A DNA stretch of 64,000 bases from Hexactinellida sp. DTS-2022 (taxonomy: Eukaryota > Porifera > Hexactinellida), in NCBI GenBank assembly GCA_028753945.1, contig JAPNXP010000018.1, forward strand, positions 1,550,001-1,614,000. Direction: 5' to 3'. The stretch's first letter is position 1, and every line of letters begins with the position of its first letter. This document shows, piece after piece, positions 1 to 11,883 of the stretch. The notes beneath the pieces were generated by a model that was not told the DNA's origin, searched no databases, and saw nothing but the letters and a program-made list of their open reading frames with translations. The position numbers were made by a program, and so were the translations under genes.

Positions 1-768
1 GATCGCGATGGGAATCTTCTCGGTTGTTTGTTTCTGTCTCTCTCTCCAAGCCTCGAACCTGGCCAGGCCCACGGAGATAAAGGGAAGAAGAGCCCCAAGA
101 AGGTTGCAATAGAAACTAGCGTAGGGGAAGGTCTTTGTGTAAATGTTGATGGAGTAGTCCACTAGGTTGGCATATCGGAGATCCTCGTAGTATAGGTCTA
201 CAGCCAGTCCGAGAGCCAGTAGAGCGAAGAATGAGACCGTCAGGTTTAGGATGTAGATGGCCGCGGGCCCCCTCCACCAGGTGGTGACCACCTGATAGGA
301 GTTGAGCACCGAGAAGAATATCGCCGGGAGGCAGAGCAGCACGGAGATGACCAGCAGGGAGAACACGCCCCCGAAAAACATGTTCTGGCGGACAAAGTCT
401 CTGTTGGAGCTCTGGGTGCTGTAGGACTGGAAATAGTTCCACAGTAGGAATGACTCGGTTCGGGATCCGAGGTCAGAGGGGTCAAAGTTCGAATAACCGG
501 AAAATAGTCCGATCCGTATAAACCCGGTGTGCCTCTCGCTAGGGCCGCAGAGGCTGTTGGCGTGTGTGTAGGTGGTGAGGGAGATCGGGGTTTCGTCAGG
601 GGAGCAGGAGGCGATCGCGGAGCCTGCGGCGACAGTGGACAAGCTGAAGTCGTGAGGGTCGCACACGTGGACCAGGAACCAGTGCTCGGAAGCAGCCGCC
701 GCGATCAGAGCCAGCATCGCAACGAGGGTCACCAGACCGGACAGGATGGGGGAGATATTTCCGTACAT
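1..768 (-). CDS. Clarin-like four-TM (tetraspan) protein, 5' part, runs off the window
   Basis: An open frame of 256 codons starts at the ATG at 768-766 and is still open at base 1. An in-frame TAG two codons upstream supports this start. The protein begins MYGNISPILSGLVTLVAML, giving a first membrane segment near residues 8-28. A cysteine-bearing extracellular loop follows, with a GLFSGYSNF stretch. Three further hydrophobic segments lie near residues 135-160, 170-195 and 220-245. The GLF-x-G motif after the first loop, and the GP-x-x-IYILNLTVSFF segment in the third membrane helix, resemble clarins (claudin/PMP22 superfamily, linked to hair-cell synapses in vertebrates). That assignment is recognition by eye; other claudin-fold tetraspans remain possible. 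The region is GC-rich relative to its surroundings, as expected of a real exon. Confidence 0.66.
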   Translation of the reverse strand, partial: MYGNISPILSGLVTLVAMLALIAAAASEHWFLVHVCDPHDFSLSTVAAGSAIASCSPDETPISLTTYTHANSLCGPSERHTGFIRIGLFSGYSNFDPSDLGSRTESFLLWNYFQSYSTQSSNRDFVRQNMFFGGVFSLLVISVLLCLPAIFFSVLNSYQVVTTWWRGPAAIYILNLTVSFFALLALGLAVDLYYEDLRYANLVDYSINIYTKTFPYASFYCNLLGALLPFISVGLARFEAWRERQKQTTEKIPIAI

Positions 769-1767
769 TAGCTAATACACTAAACTAAATTCATTTGCAA
801 TTAATCGAAATATTTGATTTATTTGGGCATATTAGTATGAGCATTTCGATTGCGAGTATTGACTAGCCACTCTTAGTGTTCAGCTGTTTCAGCTCCACCG
901 TCCGCATCATATTGTTTCTACCGAACTTTGTTGTAATTTATTAGTATTGTGAAATTTATTTCTCAAGAACTTGTACACGTACGTACGATATAGGCTCGTG
1001 TGTCATATATAAATTGTAGTATATTAATTCATGAAAATATAAAAATAACATCTCGCCCGCTGCCTGTATTGTATACAAAATCTGGATTATAATAAGTAAT
1101 ATATATTTATATGTCTGTGACACCATCATGGTCGGATTTAATTAAGACTATTCACTGAAAATTTCATTAATAATTCCAAATACTTTAGGAAATATGGCAC
1201 CGGAAAGAATGTCCTAATTTTAGAAATAATTTTGAAACCCAAAGACGTATCTTGTGCAAAAAATCCTTTCATTTATTTGATGTTTTATGTATTTAGGACT
1301 GTTTAAGTGAACCCAATTGCCCAAAATATGTTATTGTATGTAATACACTATATAGTAAATGACAAAATTCCAAGGGCGGTGGGGTATAGGCGTAATCCTT
1401 TTCAATTTTCAGAAACCTGGGGGGTCCGAGGTCGATCCGAAAAGTCATTGGTTACTAGATTGAGTAATACAGGATATTAAGTTTACATCCTGATGGGTCA
1501 GTAATTATCACTCCACATGACCCTTGCTGGCCCAATACCTGGGGGTCCGGACTCTACGCGGGTTATAAGCGGGTCCCGCACCTGCCCCATCCCGCAACAC
1601 AGTGAATAATAATTGTAGGAATTTGTATCTTTGATTTAGCCTCTATTCAAAGAAATTTCTTATACATCATGAATGTAACTGCCTACCAAACAACTAATCA
1701 AATTGACATGTAAATTCCAGTTACCTATGTGTAATAATTAAAATAGAAACTACTTACCTCAAATTCT
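769..1767. other. AT-rich intergenic stretch without a gene
   Basis: No coding frame of interest on either strand. It lies upstream of the clarin-like gene and may hold its promoter, but no element could be identified. Confidence 0.6.
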
Positions 1768-1775
1768 ACACAACA

Positions 1776-2194
1776 CAGAGATGCAGCGGTCCGGAAATTT
1801 CATGGACCGGACCGAACCGTCATGATTTTTTTCTGAACGGTCCGGACCGGTCCAGACCGTATGATCAAAATATTGGATCGGTCTGGACCGGTCCAGACCG
1901 ATGAACCAGTCCAGACCGTTAATCTCTTATTTGTACAGTTACAGACCGCATAGTAGAGTGGCTAATTATATCCACTTGTATTTATAAGATACTTATTACT
2001 TATGTGCTTCTAAACAATGGGAAATAACGGATAGGAGCCTGGTCGTTTGTCCAATGTAGGATGAGCCCAGACCGATGGACCGGTCCAGACCGTTATATCG
2101 TTAATCTGAACCGGTGCAGACCGCACTTGAAAATAAGCGGACCGGCGGGACCGACCTGAGACCGGTTGGTCCGGTCCAGACCGCTGCATCTCTG
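1776..2194. mobile_element. hAT-type MITE with iterated GGTCCAGACCG motifs
   Basis: Both flanks carry the perfect 8-bp duplication ACACAACA (1768-1775 and 2195-2202). The termini are inverted repeats starting CAGAGATGCAGCGGTC. Eight-bp target duplications and CAG-type ends are characteristic of hAT transposons. The 419-bp interior has no coding capacity. It is packed with variants of GGTCCGGACCGG and GGTCCAGACCG in both orientations, which would fold into many hairpins. A non-autonomous element mobilised in trans is the simplest reading. Confidence 0.85.
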
Positions 2195-2455
2195 ACACAA
2201 CAGGATCCAAATCTAAGTTTTATTAACCTACTAGCTAATTGATACGGTTATATTTTGAACCACGGCTAACTCAGCGCCACAACAAATTACTTATAATTAT
2301 CCCATTCGACCCGCACTCGCCCCGCACCACCAAATATTCCGACAATTTGACCCGCAACCCGCATGTATAATGTAACCCACGCAGAGCTCTAGTCCGGGCC
2401 CAGCAGAATAGGCACCTGTATGTATATACGCCTATACGGCGGGGTTAGTTTGATG

Positions 2456-3554
2456 CATAGACTCCTTAAGTAAAGGACTGGAACGTCGCGATCTCGGGGG
2501 TTTTAACTTGAGTCTGAGAGGCTCCAATTATAAAAATTGATAAAGCATTAAGTTTCCGGTCTCCAAATGTGATTTTTGGCATATAGGGGTAACTTTTGGC
2601 ACCCGTCAACAATTTGAGGTTTTCACTCAAAATTTCTCACACCTCGACAAGTTATGACGTCATTGTCACATTTCGAGAACCCTGAAAAAACGGTTGATAT
2701 GTGGTTGGGTTCTGCCGCAAAGCGTCCTAGCAAGCGAAGCGCACTAGTATATATAGATATACTGTAGAATCAATCTATATAGATACTAGCGCGCTTTGCG
2801 GCAGAAGCCAACAACATACCAACCGCTTTGCGGTTGGTGTATGGTTTCTACACTTCTAACATTGATTATAAAGCGTAAATAGACCTAAATACCGTATTTA
2901 TTCGAATAGTAGCCTAGGCGATTATTGTTTTCTAGGCCATTTTCTGACCAATAATTTTTGTGACTTTTCGAGAATATCACATGTTGATACAATTTAATTA
3001 GTATAGTCGGTTGATAATCGTATTACGACTAATATTAGATAAAGAAATTTTCTCAGGGTACCCGTGGTAAATTTGTAATTGCTAATTTGGGGGGGCTATT
3101 ATTGGAGGTAGGCGATTATTCGAATATGGGCTACTATTAGAGTATATACGGTAGTCAAATTTAAAAATGTTAAATTTTAGTGATTACGTCATCATGTGAT
3201 AATGAGTAAGCATATTGGCAATCTGGTGTTACCAAAGTGTCCGCATCATTAATGTGCATGTTCTATTAAATTTTCAGATTTTTATCTCTTAGAGTTCGCG
3301 AATTATGTGCGATTAAGTGACTTTTCAGGGTTCTCGAAATGTGACAATGACGTCATAACTTGTCGAGGTGTGAGAAATTTTGAGTGAAAACCTCAAATTG
3401 TTGACGGGTGCCAAAAGTTACCCCTATATGCCAAAAATCACATTTGGAGACCGGAAACTTAATGCTTTATCAATTTTTATAATTGGAGCCTCTCAGACTC
3501 AAGTTAAAACCCCCGAGATCGCGACGTTCCAGTCCTTTACTTAAGGAGTCTATG
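2456..3554. mobile_element. hAT-like MITE with ~230-bp terminal inverted repeats
   Basis: The 8-bp duplication GTTTGATG flanks the element (2448-2455 and 3555-3562). Ends begin CATAGACTCCTTAAG and the arms are inverted copies for about 230 bp (roughly 2459-2690 against 3325-3551). The interior holds another palindrome near 2690-2810, with arms reading TTCTGCCGCAAAGCG and its complement; this may be a nested insertion. No transposase frame is present. A diverged relative of the arm lies near 3877-3955. Confidence 0.82.
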
Positions 3555-3562
3555 GTTTGATG

Positions 3563-5084
3563 ACATATAAGCTCCAATAAAAACTAGCCAATAAATTATT
3601 ATCATCCTAATGTCCATTTCCCCTTTCTCCGAATCTAAATGAACTATACGGGACTTGATATATAATACGCATGTTTATAGTATACAAAATGCTATCCTGG
3701 TAAATATAAACAGAAGTTACAGAACGCTCCTTTTGAGAGCGGATGAGCGGATATCGGAGTGCGCTCCTTTTTAGAAACAAGAAGAGCGGAGCGGAAGCGC
3801 GCTCAAAAAATTAAAAGCGCTTAATTAATGCTCTGATTGTGAGCGACAAGCGATTACGTGAATTTTCATGTTTTCGAGTGGAAACCTCAACTTGTTGTCG
3901 GAGGCCAAAGGTTACCCCTGTATAGTATATACCAAAAATCAGATTAGGAAACCGTCCAGTTTCTTCAAACAACTCGGAACATACAACAAATAGAAACTAG
4001 TCGGCAGGGCCGAGCTTCAACACTGGGCTGGTGAGTGACGACAATAATATTTCAACAAATACTAAACTAAATAGCTATATGCGTGCGTGCTTCGGAAATA
4101 GAAAACATAATTAAACTTCCAATTGTTAAAATACTACTAAGAATTGATTAATTTCTAACATGAAATTTATTCTTGTAATTTACAAAAATAAGTAATCAAA
4201 TTAATGGGAACTCAAAAATGAACGTAGAGGCTTCAGCCGCGGCACATCTTTTCAAAAGTGGTACGGCGGAAGATTTATGGTATACTGTATTTATTTTCGT
4301 ACTACCGGACTACCTACAAAATCGTCAAAAACCATTTAAAATTGTTCCAGTGTTCGTTAATTAACACCATTAATTAATTTTCAATTGATGGTTGTAGCAT
4401 CCGGATCCGTTGCACAAAAACACACGAATTCGCACTTGTTTTAGCGGTTTCAGTCCATTTTATTTAGCATTGTGTGATAAAGCCCCCGATATTTGGAAAA
4501 CAATTGAAAAACAGGTGCGACGACGCTGGACCACTCTGAAAAGTGGTACTGCTGCCCCTGGGCTTGCTTCTATGTAAAAATGGAAATCCTGAACACTAAT
4601 TAGGCAATTAGAATTTATATTAGGAATATTTATTGTTAGTGTTGATAATTGAAAAAAGTGAGACCGCGTAATGTTCAGGTGATACGTCGCGAAGCGACCG
4701 AGACCGAAGGGCTCGTTTCATATAAATTACAGAAGTATCTATGATGTAACCATATACTCGCATTTATATTTCGGAACTTCTCTAATCAACAATATGAATA
4801 TCTGAATTGAAGTTAGAAATGTATAATAGTACAGCTCAACTGTTCCGCTTAACTCAGAGGGAGTTTTTAACAATTTATCGAAGCATCAGCATAAACAGAA
4901 TATTGACCCAAGCATTCATTCTCGATATTTGTCCCAATTAAGCGGATTATAATACAAATCCTCACAACCATTATTGCACATCACTTAATGAAGGCGGATA
5001 GACTAAACCTCTTTGAATATACGTATTACCGAATAATCACAAATTAAAATCAAAATAAATAGACAATCAATTGACACAAGTGGA
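3563..5084. other. Repeat-rich intergenic region
   Basis: No gene recognised. It contains a diverged piece of the 2456-3554 element arm (about 3877-3955). It also has a GC-rich tract near 4685-4715 with GAAGCGACCGAGACCGAAGG, which recurs near 44330 and, inverted, near 55315. The 3945-3995 stretch recurs near 16240. Confidence 0.55.
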
Positions 5085-7340
5085 CTAAGGGATTGGGCTG
5101 CTGTTGGATATTCCTTTAGGTGTAGACAGTCTAAACTCACGGTCTATGTGCTCGGGGTTATCTGCGTAAAACAACGCCCGCTGAAAGCTACTATCGTTGA
5201 ACCAGTCAGGACACTCGTTGTTGATATTGAATGACAGGAGGGTGGAGTTGTTTGTGTAAGGACTGTTGTCCATACGAGTCAATGCATTGTCGGTATTGGG
5301 AGTAGACATAACATCCTTAGTGTGAGATTGTATTTCTCCTCTTGCCAACTCGTCCGTTGGTTTGTTGAAACAGCTGTGAGTGTGAGTAGATGGCCCGTCT
5401 GGAGGATTATCAGGACTTCCCAATTGGGGATGTTTCTGTGATTGAGAATAGCTTAAGTCTGCAGATAATTTGGAATATTTATCCCTCAGATCAGCATTCT
5501 CGAGCTTAAGTTTGTGGTTAGCCTCGACCAGTCTGTACTTCTCCTTCATCAGGGATATGGACCTCTGAGCTAGAGCCATCATTCTATTGCTGCGCATGTC
5601 CTGAGTCGTGTCTCTGGATAGAGCCGACAGCTGGTGGCTGGAGGTGGGGTGAGAAAAGGACTTCAAAAGTGAAAAGTGCTGATGAAAGGAATTGATGAGA
5701 GAATCCTTCTGGGATAACACCAGTTTCAGACCATCGATAGTCTCGCTTAGCTGTGTCACTTCGCTTTCTTTCTGAGTCAGCTGAAACTTCATCTTTACAG
5801 AGTTTTCAATATCTGTTTCTGTATCCGAATCTATTAATTCGTGTGCAGAATACGTTTGATTGTCTCTGCTGAGAGGTGCGTCGCAATCTGACCAACGGAG
5901 AGCAGAACCAGCTTTCTGTGGTTCAATTAGTTTGGTGGAAGAACTCAAACATTCTATTCTAGATTTCATCTCTTCTACCAACTCTCTCAGTTTGACATTT
6001 TCATCCAATATTTCTTCTAGTTTGTTGGGCAAATAATTATCGTCAACATCGACTGATCCATGGTCCTGAGCAATCAATTGAACACACTTGTCTCTCTCAC
6101 TTCTCAATTTCCCGGACATCTCCTCCACTCGAATCAATTTCTGATTCGACTCATGCATATTCGCCAAACACTGTTGGTGCTCAGTATGAAGATTCTCCAG
6201 CCTGGACTGGTGTGCAGCTGTCAACACCTGTTCCCGCTGCTCACAGCTGTGCAGGAGGTCTAGCTCCACCTGTCTCTTCTCCTGCGATAAGGTTTTGTGT
6301 TTCTGATGACTCTCGCTTATCTCTCTCTTCAGAACAAGCAGTTCATCAGCTCTGATAGACAAGGAGCCCTTCACTATTTGTACGTCTGAGCTGAGCTGAG
6401 CTATCTGTTGTTCCTTAGAAGCAATCTGATGCGAGGAAACGTTTTTTTCATTTGAGATAAAGTCTCGGAGTATAAACAGTAGCTTGGTTAGTTTGGAGTT
6501 CTTCTCTAGGATATCTCGATGTTGCTCGTGGTACTGTAATTCAGATTGAGAAGACTCAACCTTCAGGTTGCTCACCTCTGAGTGGAGAGACTCAATCTCG
6601 CAGTTAAGCCTCGACTCAATGTCAACGAATCTCTCTTTTGTGCCCAAAAACGCTCTTTCCTTACTTCTGTAGAAGCTATAAAATATAGACTTCTGAGTGG
6701 ACAGATCGTTCTGCAGCGCACAAATCTGTTCGTTCAGTTGTCTCGCATCCTGAGCCAACGCCTGGGACGCAGACTTGTCACTTGTCGCAGGATTGGATTG
6801 ATTGCTATCGGAATCCTGGAGGTGAGAGATCTTCCGATTGGTGGATTGAAGCTCTTGCACAAGTGTGTCGAACTGCCGATTCTTGTAGTGACAGAAGGTA
6901 TTCACATCAATCGTGTCAGTTAGAATCGACTGAGAGAGACTCAAGAACTGCTGCAGTTGGGATGACAAGTCCTCTTTCTGGCTGTCCGACCGCTCTAGCC
7001 CATCAGCCTTGCACTGCTCGCTGGTCAGCTGCTGAGTTGAGTCCGGGTGCTGAGTTGAGTCCGGGTGCTGAGTGGCTTTGTTGCTCTGTGGGACAGCCGG
7101 CATAAGTGCTATATTTCGTAGCATGGTCGCCACTTCTTCACTGGTAGCAATTCCATTCTCAGTCAGGAGGAAAGAAAGCTTCTGAATGGAGAGTTGATGG
7201 TTCTCAATTAGAGTATCCCTCTCAGACAGAAGGAGAATATTGTAACGAAAGTCTTTTTCCAGTTGAAGCAGTTTGCTAGTCGTTTCATCATCGTGTGTTG
7301 AAGGACGATTGTTATCTCTCGGCTGCGAGAGAAGATCCAT
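5085..7340 (-). CDS. Long coiled-coil protein, 751 aa, family not recognised
   Basis: A single 751-codon frame on the minus strand, with an in-frame TAG directly before the ATG at 7340-7338, so the start is well bounded unless an upstream exon splices in at that AG. Residues 20-70 and most of 130-620 are rich in Leu, Glu, Gln, Lys and Ser with heptad spacing, predicting an extended coiled coil broken by polar linkers. A short exact repeat, HPDSTQ twice, lies near residue 93. The C-terminal 130 residues are Asn/Ser/Pro-rich and probably disordered, ending STPKGISNSSPIP. There is no signal peptide or membrane segment. The shape suggests a centrosomal, Golgi or cytoskeletal scaffold, but no family-specific motif could be named. 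Confidence 0.8.
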   Translation of the reverse strand: MDLLSQPRDNNRPSTHDDETTSKLLQLEKDFRYNILLLSERDTLIENHQLSIQKLSFLLTENGIATSEEVATMLRNIALMPAVPQSNKATQHPDSTQHPDSTQQLTSEQCKADGLERSDSQKEDLSSQLQQFLSLSQSILTDTIDVNTFCHYKNRQFDTLVQELQSTNRKISHLQDSDSNQSNPATSDKSASQALAQDARQLNEQICALQNDLSTQKSIFYSFYRSKERAFLGTKERFVDIESRLNCEIESLHSEVSNLKVESSQSELQYHEQHRDILEKNSKLTKLLFILRDFISNEKNVSSHQIASKEQQIAQLSSDVQIVKGSLSIRADELLVLKREISESHQKHKTLSQEKRQVELDLLHSCEQREQVLTAAHQSRLENLHTEHQQCLANMHESNQKLIRVEEMSGKLRSERDKCVQLIAQDHGSVDVDDNYLPNKLEEILDENVKLRELVEEMKSRIECLSSSTKLIEPQKAGSALRWSDCDAPLSRDNQTYSAHELIDSDTETDIENSVKMKFQLTQKESEVTQLSETIDGLKLVLSQKDSLINSFHQHFSLLKSFSHPTSSHQLSALSRDTTQDMRSNRMMALAQRSISLMKEKYRLVEANHKLKLENADLRDKYSKLSADLSYSQSQKHPQLGSPDNPPDGPSTHTHSCFNKPTDELARGEIQSHTKDVMSTPNTDNALTRMDNSPYTNNSTLLSFNINNECPDWFNDSSFQRALFYADNPEHIDREFRLSTPKGISNSSPIP

Positions 7341-7511
7341 CTAAATGCACATTTTATATTTGATAGTAATAATCATTATATAAATTAGAACTCGAAATGG
7401 AACTTCCTTATAGGCCTCTTCAAAGTTAGTCTTAAAATCAACTTGATGGAAGATGGGATTTGGGAGACTCAAGATCTGATACAAGACGTGTACCAGTAAC
7501 TGAAAAGGCCT

Positions 7512-7690
7512 CACTGGAAAATTGGTACCGGAAAAATTGGTCAGGGGGACCAATATTACATGGAAAATGGTCCTAGCATCAAAATTCCATAAAATATTGG
7601 CCATGGTGGGACCAAAAATTTCAGGCTAGGACTATTTTTCATGGAATATTGATCCCCGGACCAATTTTTTCAGGGACCAATTTTCAAGTG
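7512..7690. repeat. Foldback MITE-like palindrome
   Basis: The ends CACTGGAAAATTGG and CCAATTTTCAAGTG are inverted repeats. Homology between the arms extends about 65 bp inward, including ATTGGTC-x-GGGGAYCAATATT and TGGTCCTAGC against its complement. No clear target duplication was found. It lies just upstream of the coiled-coil gene, so it may overlap its promoter. Confidence 0.65.
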
Positions 7691-8058
7691 AAAGTCCTAC
7701 AAAGTGCCTTGCGGACCCCAGTTTGGGAACCCCTGGTCTAAAGATACAGAAAAGAACGAATGTGAAGGAAAATCTGGAATAGTTGACTTCGAATCCCATC
7801 TTTCCCAAGCTCGAACCTTAAACCAGAAGTGAGGACGCTAATAGGGAATCCAGACATTCCATTGCAAATACGCCGGGTACAAATACGGAATAGATAATAT
7901 GGATAATTTCCAATACTTCCTGTGCATACCCTGCAGAGACACATAATGGCATCAGATAGAGGTGGCGAGACAAGAGGACAACGAAATCAATAAATACATT
8001 CGCAGATGGCTGCGCATGTCTCGGTGTAGGATGGGTAGAGTCCCTGACACGATACATA

Positions 8059-8235
8059 ATGAAGACAGGAATGGAGGGTCTCCTCTTGATAATAGATGGG
8101 TACGAAGAGTTCATTAAGACAGTCCCATTCGACACAACACTACTCTACCCATACCTCCCAAGTTTGAGATGGTCCAACTTTCCGGTTTTGTCAAAACAAC
8201 ACAACCCTGATATAAATCTTAATGCAACTCTAAGA
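8059..8235 (+). pseudogene. NACHT-domain fragment (Walker B region)
   Basis: The translation contains GLLLIIDGYEEFIKTVPFDTTLL, which aligns with the Walker B segment of the intact NLR at 51573-54761 (GLLLILDGIDEF followed by a V-P-F-x-x-T-L-L stretch). No Walker A region was found upstream and the frame dies downstream, so this is a scrap of an NLR gene. Its downstream end is interrupted by a 71-bp hAT MITE at 8244. Confidence 0.7.
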
Positions 8236-8243
8236 TTGTTAGT

Positions 8244-8314
8244 CAGGGCCGGATTAAGATCTTCGTAGGCCCTAGGCACAGTGCCTACTGTGCCTATTGG
8301 ATAATCCGGCTCTG
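8244..8314. mobile_element. 71-bp hAT-type miniature element
   Basis: The perfect 8-bp duplication TTGTTAGT (8236-8243 and 8315-8322) flanks inverted ends, CAGGGCCGGATTAAG on the left and the complement of CAGAGCCGGATTATCC on the right. The whole element is nearly one hairpin with GGCACAGT at its centre. It is among the shortest elements in the window with a clean target duplication. Confidence 0.8.
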
Positions 8315-8322
8315 TTGTTAGT

Positions 8323-9045
8323 GTCAAACCACAAGAAATCGACTATCCTTATGTGCCTTCCATTCCAATAAAATGTGGCTTATCAAGTTATGGATCTCGG
8401 ATTGACAGTTCGCGACCATAATTCTTTACTATCGGAAACCGGATGGCTAAGTTCCAACATGATTTTGGCAGCACAAACCAATTTGAGAAACAGTTTAGAA
8501 AGAACAATTCATTTCAACTTATAGTCCAGCAATATTGTGAAAGATTGTGCATTTTCGAGATAAAAGTACTAAATTTTGCACAATTGTAGTATTATAGGTT
8601 CTGATCAACTTCAGCTATGGCACATAGCAGAATTTTTGGAAGAACAAATTTTTCAGGGGGTCAAAAATTGGTGCCCAATCGAATCGCCGGAAGTATAGAT
8701 ACAGGATAGCTCATTCAAATGCATTCTTAACGACTTTATATTGTCAGATTCGTGCTCAGCACTTAATTTCCAGCATTTTGATAGGTATATTGACTATATT
8801 TGGAGAGAATATTTTTTGGTTTTCCATATCAACGGTAAGAATGTGTTAAACATTCCGATCTCCCAATTTGGAGTAACCATATCGGGTGACCCCTTGTTTT
8901 TCTCGGGTATGCGTGCTGAGTGCCGAGTATATAATTTGTCAATTCATCTAATCCAGATAGTGCGTTATCTTCAAATGTGAAATCAGTGACAAAAATAGGA
9001 CAAATGCAATGCTCTCAAACGTGTCAAGTTAGCAAACTGGGTAGC
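8323..9045. other. Gene-poor stretch, possibly degenerate NLR leucine-rich repeats
   Basis: Short plus-strand frames near 8395-8530 and 8741-8980 have the hydrophobic spacing seen in the LRR part of the intact NLR, for example SGDPLFFSG beside LLETEPLFTAH. The match is weak and no continuous frame exists. Confidence 0.3.
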
Positions 9046-9535
9046 TTGTCCTGGTTCCGTTAGAGGTACAATTTCACTATGTTTCCTCATGTAGATATTT
9101 TTGTGAATGGTTAGAGGTTATATTTTTATTGGATAGAGCTCTGAAAATAATAAGTATTGGTCCAAACTGGGAGAAATCGGATGAAAATTGACTTAGTTAG
9201 GCCAAATTTTGTGTTCTAAGCCAAAGTTTATGGGAAATTGAAAATATAGCAAGATTACTTGGAATATCGAATTTTGTGGTTAAACACTTCCTTTTGATGA
9301 ATGCTAACGTTTAATTTTATATTTAAATTTTAGTTATTTTTTATAATTACGATAGGCATTAACCACGGCATTCATTAAAAGGAAGTGTTTAACGCCTAAG
9401 TCAATTTTTATCCGATTTCTCCCTGTTTGGACCAATACTTAATATTTTCAGAGCTCTATCCAATAAAAATATAACCTCTAACAATTCACAAAATATCTAC
9501 ATGAGGTAACATAGTAAATTGTACCCCGTTAGATG
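9046..9535. repeat. Palindromic element with ~120-bp inverted arms
   Basis: Left arm (about 9062-9200) and right arm (about 9395-9530) are inverted copies; one contains TTATTGGATAGAGCTCTGAA and the other its complement. The outer ends read GAGGTACAATTT and AAATTGTACCCC, both next to GTTA, so the target duplication is CCGTTA or GTTA. The interior is AT-rich and non-coding. This is a non-autonomous DNA transposon of undetermined superfamily. Confidence 0.7.
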
Positions 9536-10725
9536 CCCGGATTGTACAGTAGCTGCTGTAAGTATGAGCTACCATTGGAACAAGATAATTCTGGCTCATC
9601 GCAAAATTCATGTACCACAGGGGTATAACTGCAGAGTAGCAGGAAAATAGGAATCGATACGATAGGATAGATAGAAACATTAAATGTTAGAATCCAAATT
9701 GAAAGGTGAAGTTTTTGATAAATAATTATTCAAATTGGTTATTGTAGGAAACTTGTACATTAGTGGTATGGTTGTATTATAATAGGAAGTATATATAAAT
9801 GTTCTAGATCAATAGCAAGTTATTTTCAGACCGAAGCGATCATCCTACGCAATCCCAATCCTACGCAGATATGAGATATCACATTATGAAATAGTTGTAT
9901 AAATTGATGATCGTATAAACTACAAATTACTAAATTATTAACAGTTTCTCTTGAAATAGAACAAAAGACAAGGTTATCAGTTTATGAGAGATATTACAAA
10001 TTTGAATCACACTATTTATATTAAATACGAAAAAACTCGGAAAATTTGAATCAATGATGTCAATTCAGATAGTTATAGGCCTCGCCCTATAATAGCAACC
10101 CTGTTGGAGCATAATGCCTATTATATTACAAAAAAACCGGAGGTTGGAAAGGGCGGTGGAGATAAGAACGAAAAGCTGGTGAGTTGGCAGCTCTGCTTTT
10201 ACGCGAACGCCACTGTATGTACAGTGGTACCTGTATTGTACGACCCTTGTCATGAGCGAACACTATCCAGGACGGATAGTAATGCATTACAATACTTATT
10301 GACCTGCAATGAATGACCATCTTTAATTCATGAACACCTTATTGGGATCGCATCTTCGGATATGACAAGTTGTGCTGTAGAGCTAGAGTGCAGCCTCTAT
10401 TATCCGAACTAAGATTTCTAGATTGATGCAATTTGTGTTATTAACATTTTCCATAACAAATGTTGATGAAAAATAGGTTTAATTGATGAAAAAAGAACAA
10501 CATTAGGAGTAATAAATGAGTAAAAAAGAATAAATGAGCAATCAATAAATGTGTAAACAAGAATACATGAGCAAACAAGAATGCACGATAAACAAGAATA
10601 AATGGGCAACAGGAATAATTGAGTAGTAGACAAGAAGAAAAGAGCAAAAACTTATAATTAGACAAACACATACTTAAGAAAGCAAATTATTATTATGGGA
10701 TAGTATGGGGGTATTGGAACAGTAA
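9536..10725. other. AT-rich stretch without a recognised gene
   Basis: Only short uninterpretable frames. The region 10440-10680 is a purine-rich run of AATGAGCAAACAAGAAT-like units. Confidence 0.5.
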
Positions 10726-11147
10726 CTAAAAGGTAGTTTCACCTTGAGGAAAATTGATGAAGGTCAGACCTCTCTCTCCAGATTCCATTTTGGTTTCAGC
10801 AGCATCCGTGAGAGAATGCTGAGTAGAATCCCTCTGTTTGTTCCCATCCATTTCTGCTAGAGACAGTGCTTTGGGAGTTCGATTAGACTTCAGTTGCTGT
10901 ACTTGTCTCCTAAAATACAAAAATACAAATACTAGGAAAACAAAAAGAAGAATGATGGTTACAAGGAAGATAAAGCAAACGAATAACAGGAAATATAAAG
11001 CAGATGCTTTGGCGTTTGCATTCAGTTCACCTGTCCCTACATTAAGAGCAGTATCACAATGGCTAATGTTCGAAGGAGACACTTTGAATCTTTCTAAGCA
11101 GGAATACGCATGACCATATATGCCATCTGTACAGGTGTGGTGACAGC

Positions 11148-11883
11148 TAGGGGTGTCGACGAATCCTCAAATTCTAATACCCGGTTCTCGAATCCTTTGC
11201 CAAGCTAATACCCGGATATACTCGGGTACCCGGGTAATAATATTTTTAAGTTCATAGAATACTTTTCAACATGCCTTTAATAAATAGTAAGATCATTGTA
11301 TACACATCGAATCATGGATTTTTCAATTTATGTAAGAAAGACCCGTTAACAAATTAACATAAATGATTCTTTATTTACTATCAGTATAGTAAATTAAAAA
11401 TTAAATATCTGAAATAACAAAGAAATATTGATGTTGTTGATAAGAAAATGTTCTAACTTCTATGTATCTTTGTCTAACTAAATGTTATTCTAAAATAATC
11501 TGAAATTTTACTATTTTACAGTAAACTTTTGAAATATCCTTTTAAAAATACTAAGGAATCTAAGGATGAGTCACTCAAACTTGACCTTAATTTAGTAATG
11601 AAGAGCACAGCAGAAGAAAAAGCTCTTTCAACTTCTACACTGGTATACGGAATAATATAGAGGGCTTGGTCTAACAGGAGTATATTATTTGATTTTGTTC
11701 CGGTTAGCTCACAAAGTTTGAATTCTTTGTTCAGTGATCGAATTCACTCTCCAAATTTTCCGAAGCCTTTTATATAATGCGCAATTCCCGGTTTTCGGAT
11801 TAAATTACCCGGGTATCGAATCTCATTCGATTTTTTGGAACCGAGTATTTACCCGGGTATCTGAGAACCGGGTAACACCCCTA
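11148..11883. mobile_element. hAT MITE, 736 bp, copy A
   Basis: The 8-bp duplication GTGACAGC lies at 11140-11147 and 11884-11891. Ends are TAGGGGTGTCGACGAATC and the inverted ACACCCCTA. The GGGTATTAGC and ACCCGGGTA motifs repeat near both ends. A second copy of exactly the same length, with no difference seen by eye, sits at 20236-20971. No transposase is encoded. Without the insertion, the EGF codons on either side join in frame across GGCTGTCAC, so the target was coding sequence. Confidence 0.9.

Noticed and set aside
6582..7105. Plus-strand frames inside the coiled-coil gene
   Set aside because: Shadows of a 751-codon minus-strand frame whose heptad composition is the coherent one.
8741..8980. 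79-codon frame as an independent gene
   Set aside because: No motif; at best a degenerate LRR piece, noted only as a weak possibility.
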